From Candidatus Endomicrobium neocapritermitis (GTDB lineage: Bacteria; Elusimicrobiota; Endomicrobiia; Endomicrobiales; Endomicrobiaceae): a stretch of 64,000 bases of DNA. The stretch is from the NCBI GenBank assembly GCA_009778325.1, contig WRJZ01000054.1, forward strand, positions 1 to 64,000, in the 5' to 3' direction. The position numbers and the translations under genes were made by a program. Numbering within the stretch: the stretch's first letter is position 1; each line of letters opens with the position of its first letter. This document shows, in pieces, positions 60,924 through 64,000 of the stretch. The notes below the pieces were generated by a model. The model saw only the letters and a program-made list of their open reading frames with translations. It was not told the DNA's origin and searched no databases.

Positions 60924-60941
60924 ATTATTTTTTCTCCTTCA

Positions 60942-60976
60942 CAAAAAAATAGGATATACCTGTAAGGTATATCCCG
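60942..60976 (-). terminator. Riboswitch-linked intrinsic terminator
   Basis: Minus strand GGATATACC-TTACA-GGTATATCC followed by TATTTTTTTG, between the TPP aptamer and thiS. The arrangement suits transcription attenuation by thiamine diphosphate. Confidence 0.85.
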
Positions 60977-60993
60977 CTTTTTAAACAGTATTT

Positions 60994-61102
60994 ATTTCCT
61001 TACGCCGGCATTATCCGGTTCAAGTATGAGCTACGGTATATTCTCAGCCCTAACGCTTTCTTAGCGTCATACAGCAAGCTTCCCGCTTGCGGGCACCCGT
61101 TA
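60994..61102 (-). promoter_or_regulatory. TPP riboswitch (THI element)
   Basis: Minus strand ACGGGTGCCCGCAAGCGGG, then GGGCTGAGAATATACCG, then CTTGAACCGGATAATGCCGG and CGTAAGGAA: the conserved TPP aptamer blocks (GGGTGCC, CTGAGA, GAACCNGATNNGGNTAATGCCNGCGNAGGGAA) in order. It controls thiSFGHE. Confidence 0.95.
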
Positions 61103-61140
61103 TTTGGATTTATAAGTATATATCATATTTAACAAGAAAT

Positions 61141-62397
61141 TTACAGCGGCATCCTCAAAACTGTAAGTTCAGGAAAAAGGTGCGCCATGTTTTTGTTAAT
61201 AATTATTTTTGCAGCCTGATTTTCTTTTCCGGGCGAAATTTGTTCAACCAAAGAATTATCAAAACAGTCGTACATTTCGTTGACTGTTATTATTTCAGGC
61301 TCAAATTTGTAAGGTGAAAGAATTTCTATTTTGTCGCCTTTTTTAATTTTATTTCTGATATCTATTATTAAATACTCTCCGCCGTTTTCTTTAACATACC
61401 CGGCATTGCGCCAATTGCTTCTGCTTGTTGTATCCACATAATCCTGCGCTTCTTCGCCCGGAATTCCGTCAAAAAAACCAATCGTATATCCGCGGTTTTG
61501 AAGCGTTTCAAGCTCTTTCATATAAATTTCAGGTTTCCAGCTGTCGGGATTTTCGAAATAATCGTCTATTGCTTTTCTGTAAACTCTTGCGGTTTGCGCG
61601 ACATAGTATTCGGTTTTGTTTCTCCCCTCTATTTTCAAAGAATCAAACCCTGCGGACAATATCTTATCCAGCCTTGGCATAAGGCATAAATCTTTTGAAT
61701 TCAGTATATATGAGCCGTGCTCGTCTTCTTCCATTTCCAAATATTCGCCCGGACGAAGCTCCTCTTCCATAACAAGCTTGCCTTTATATTTCCATCTGCA
61801 CGAATGAGCGCACGCGCCCTGATTCGCGCTTCTTGACGCCATAAACGCCGACATAAGACATCTTCCGGAATAGCTTACGCACATTGCGCCGTGTATGAAT
61901 ATTTCAAGTTTAATACCCCTGCATTTTTTTCTTATTTCAACGGCTTCGCCAAAACTTACTTCCCTTCCCAAAACGCATAAATCCGCGCCCATGTTTTTCC
62001 AAAAATCAACTGTAAGCCAGGAGCAGACATTTGCCTGTGTTGAAATATGCAGAGGCATTTCAGGGATTTCTTTTTTAATATATTGAAAAATTCCCGGGTC
62101 GGAAATAATAATTCCGTCAGGATTTAAATGCTTGATTGTTTTAGAGAAATTTTCAAGCCGTTCTACGTCGCGGTTGTGAGAAAACAGGTTTAAAGTTAAA
62201 TAAACTTTTTTCCCGAGACCGCGTGCACAGACAATGCCTTCCTCCATATCTTCAAGCGGAAATTTTGATTTCGCGCGCAGAGACATTTCCGGAGTACCCG
62301 CATACACAGCGTCCGCGCCGTACAAAAACGCGGTTTTCAGCCTTGAAAGCGAACCCGCAGGAAGCAAAAGTTCAGGTTTTTTCATTTCTTTTTCCAT
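61141..62397 (-). CDS. U32 peptidase-family tRNA hydroxylation protein (YegQ/TrhP-like)
   Basis: A 418-residue member of the U32 family. ELLLPAGSLSRLKTAFLYGADAVYAG near 9-34 is the family N-terminus. The Cys cluster (CVSYSGRCLMS, then QGACAHSCRW near 170-200) matches the iron-sulfur Cys set of U32 proteins, now known to act in prephenate-dependent tRNA uridine or 23S rRNA hydroxylation rather than proteolysis. Which substrate applies here cannot be told from sequence. Confidence 0.88.
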   Translation of the reverse strand: MEKEMKKPELLLPAGSLSRLKTAFLYGADAVYAGTPEMSLRAKSKFPLEDMEEGIVCARGLGKKVYLTLNLFSHNRDVERLENFSKTIKHLNPDGIIISDPGIFQYIKKEIPEMPLHISTQANVCSWLTVDFWKNMGADLCVLGREVSFGEAVEIRKKCRGIKLEIFIHGAMCVSYSGRCLMSAFMASRSANQGACAHSCRWKYKGKLVMEEELRPGEYLEMEEDEHGSYILNSKDLCLMPRLDKILSAGFDSLKIEGRNKTEYYVAQTARVYRKAIDDYFENPDSWKPEIYMKELETLQNRGYTIGFFDGIPGEEAQDYVDTTSRSNWRNAGYVKENGGEYLIIDIRNKIKKGDKIEILSPYKFEPEIITVNEMYDCFDNSLVEQISPGKENQAAKIIINKNMAHLFPELTVLRMPL

Positions 62398-62437
62398 AGT
62401 TCTATTTAAGCATTTTTTTGATATAATGTCACAGAGA

Positions 62438-62549
62438 AAAAAGAGTGAAGATATTGTGCTTCAGCTTTGCTGAAACCTGCTAATATGTTTTCACTTCGCG
62501 AAAACTCGTTATCTTCACTTTTCACTCTCCACTCTTCACTCTGCCGTTA
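62438..62549. repeat. Fold-back element between divergent genes, arm word 'gagtgaa'
   Basis: Left AAAAAAGAGTGAAGATA and right ATCTTCACTTTTCACTCTCC... arms surround two core hairpins, CTTCAGCTTTGCTGAAAC (62459-62476) and GTTTTCACTTCGCGAAAAC (62487-62505), mutated relatives of the cores at 143-189 and 2571-2618. The border GCCGTTA (62543-62549) touches the creD ribosome-binding site AAAAGGAG. Confidence 0.85.
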
Positions 62550-62565
62550 AAAAGGAGCTTTCAAA

Positions 62566-63921
62566 ATGACAAAAAAATTGAACTTTTCAATCATCTGGAA
62601 ATCGCTTGTAATAGGCGTTTTAATTTTGCTTATGCTTATACCGCTGGCATTTGTCCGCAAAACCATAAAAGAAAGGTTTGAATATAAGTACGCAGCCACT
62701 TCAGAGATAATAAGCTCATGGGGTGATCAGATTTTGATTGCGGCGCCGATTCTGAATATTCCTTACACCGTACAATATAGAGATAGAGAAGATAATGGAA
62801 AAACATGGTCAACAAGAACGGAATACGCAAAATTTTCTCCGAAAGATTTGGATGTTGACGTAAACGTCATATCGCAGACAAGGTATATAGGTATATTTGA
62901 AGTTCCCGTTTTCACTGCGGAAATAACAATGAAAGGAAGTTTTGAGAAATTTAAAAAACCGGCAGATGCAAAAGAAAATGAATCTTTTATATCTTTGGAA
63001 ATTAATGATTTAAAAGGAATTTCAACGCCTGTTTTTGTCTGGAACGGTCAAAAAGCGGAATTCGAACCTGCAATAATCGGAATGCCCTTGAGCATAAGGA
63101 TGCCAAACGTACGCAGATATTCATCGGAAATGTCATACACCAGATATTATGATTATGAAGAAACAAACCGTCTAAAATCCCTGAACTCAAGAGTTATACT
63201 TAACGATAACAACACTTTTGAAATAAAATTCAATATAAAAGGCAGCAATGCCATCAGTTTTATTCCGCTGGCTAAAGACAACAGATTCCACATATACTCC
63301 AAATGGACAAACCCCAACTTTTCGGGAACCTTTTTACCAGACACAAAAGAGATAAACAACGAGGGATTCAGCGCGACATGGAATATCAATTATATTGCAA
63401 GCGGAAACCCGCCAAGGATTGACGGATTAAACCTTTCATATTCGCTGTTTACAACAACCCTGTTAGTGCCGGTAGACAGTTACCGCGCCGCCGAAAGAGC
63501 CGTAAAATACGGAATTTTGTTCATAACCCTTACGTTTCTTGCGTGTTTTGTTTTTGAAATCACAAGCGAAAAACCCATACATCCGTTCCAGTATCTTTTG
63601 GTCGGCTTTGCGATGGCAATTTTCTATATTCTGCTCGTCTCCATTTCAGAGTTTATACCGTTCGGTTTTGCGTATTTGATTGCCGCCGTATCCGTAATAG
63701 CGCTCATAACCGCTTACATAAAATTTGCGGTAATAAAAAATTTGAACATAAAACAAACGGCAGTTGTAGCAAGCTCGATGTCAGCGCTCTACATATATTT
63801 ATATGTGCTGCTTCAGCTGCAGGATATGGCGCTCATTTTCGGATCCGTCAGTTTATTTTTGGGATTGGCGATAGTTATGTACGCTACAAGAAATATTAAC
63901 TGGTACGAAGAACGGGAATAA
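62566..63921 (+). CDS. creD: CreD-family inner-membrane protein
   Basis: A 451-residue CreD family protein, an inner-membrane protein linked in enterobacteria to envelope stress and colicin tolerance. One N-terminal helix (about 12-30), a large periplasmic domain with the CreD pattern (SEIISSWGDQILIAAPILNIPY, 41-62), then five C-terminal helices (about 313-440) with EKPIHPFQYLLVGFAMAIFYILLVSISE typical of the family. AAAAAGGAG precedes the ATG. No creBC regulators lie in the window. Confidence 0.92.
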   Translation: MTKKLNFSIIWKSLVIGVLILLMLIPLAFVRKTIKERFEYKYAATSEIISSWGDQILIAAPILNIPYTVQYRDREDNGKTWSTRTEYAKFSPKDLDVDVNVISQTRYIGIFEVPVFTAEITMKGSFEKFKKPADAKENESFISLEINDLKGISTPVFVWNGQKAEFEPAIIGMPLSIRMPNVRRYSSEMSYTRYYDYEETNRLKSLNSRVILNDNNTFEIKFNIKGSNAISFIPLAKDNRFHIYSKWTNPNFSGTFLPDTKEINNEGFSATWNINYIASGNPPRIDGLNLSYSLFTTTLLVPVDSYRAAERAVKYGILFITLTFLACFVFEITSEKPIHPFQYLLVGFAMAIFYILLVSISEFIPFGFAYLIAAVSVIALITAYIKFAVIKNLNIKQTAVVASSMSALYIYLYVLLQLQDMALIFGSVSLFLGLAIVMYATRNINWYEERE

Positions 63922-63925
63922 ATAA

Positions 63926-64000
63926 CAGCGATGCGGGGATGCGGAGAGGCAGGGATGCAGAGTAACTGCTAAGAAGCGGAAAGGCATCGTACTTGGGAGT
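63926..64000. repeat. Start of a 'gatgcgggg' fold-back element, cut by the window edge
   Basis: TAACAGCGATGCGGGGATGC then GGAGAGGCAGGGATGCAGAG then TAACTGC follow the creD stop. This is the complement type of 41437-41488. The second arm, if present, lies beyond the window. Confidence 0.6.

Noticed and set aside
57458-61102. Complete thiamine pathway in the window
   Set aside because: Only the thiazole branch and ThiE are present; no thiC or thiD is seen here, so completeness cannot be claimed.
63926-64000. Word arrays as a CRISPR array
   Set aside because: No equal-length direct repeats separated by unique spacers; the words are 6-8 bp near-tandem units in inverted arms.

Overview
This window reads as an AT-rich, anaerobic, diderm bacterial chromosome. 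Evidence for anaerobiosis: a complete [FeFe]-hydrogenase operon with all three maturases, an oxygen-sensitive class III ribonucleotide reductase, and FeoAB ferrous iron uptake. Evidence for two membranes: Pmp-like autotransporters ending in OmpA domains, a TolC-type channel, an AsmA-like protein and a porin-like protein. The gene content, a 4,846-residue secreted protein and the style of intergenic repeats suggest the Elusimicrobiota (Endomicrobium-like) or a related lineage. That placement is inference; no rRNA gene is present to confirm it.

Layout. (1) 0.2-8.5 kb, minus strand: one operon encoding an HndABCD/HydABC-type electron-bifurcating [FeFe]-hydrogenase, a small Lys-rich/Cys-rich protein, then HydG, HydE and HydF. 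(2) 8.7-10.1 kb: an AbiE toxin-antitoxin pair with a palindromic operator. (3) 10.4-25.6 kb: a small membrane protein, then a giant exported protein with four HExxH motifs and a GHKL-ATPase-like segment. (4) 25.9-26.9 kb: a small cassette-like area with a leaderless PD-(D/E)xK nuclease gene, a STAS-like DUF4325 gene and copies of one conserved hairpin. (5) 27.0-30.3 kb: feoA-feoB-small FeoB-associated protein and a DtxR-family regulator with palindromic operators. (6) 30.4-33.5 kb: nrdD-nrdG under a cobalamin riboswitch and paired NrdR boxes. (7) 33.5-36.9 kb: metal (probably zinc) uptake genes without an ATPase. (8) 36.9-51.2 kb: two inverted Pmp/OmpA paralogues flanking a second leaderless nuclease, a SagB-like nitroreductase and a TetR-controlled efflux operon. 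(9) 51.5-54.2 kb: an AsmA-like protein and tRNA-Ser(UGA). (10) 54.4-57.5 kb: a 59-residue membrane protein, a DAACS symporter, an alcohol dehydrogenase and a flavodoxin-like lipoprotein. (11) 57.5-61.1 kb: thiSFGHE under a TPP riboswitch. (12) 61.1-63.9 kb: a U32 peptidase-family protein and CreD.

The most unusual signal is non-coding. At least fifteen intergenic spaces carry fold-back elements built from near-tandem 6-8 bp words. The word differs from site to site but is shared by the two arms at one site. The arms surround one of a few conserved cores and often end in GCC(G/T)TTA, whose complement TAA(C/A)GGC supplies the stop codon of the neighbouring gene. A separate 274-bp multi-hairpin element has a short fused-end relative 24 kb away. 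A third family, a hairpin with a conserved CTGGATAG-like loop, follows three small genes.

Several starts are placed at internal codons, chosen from ribosome-binding sites, ATGA overlaps or promoter position. Family names come from motif recognition by eye, not from a database search.
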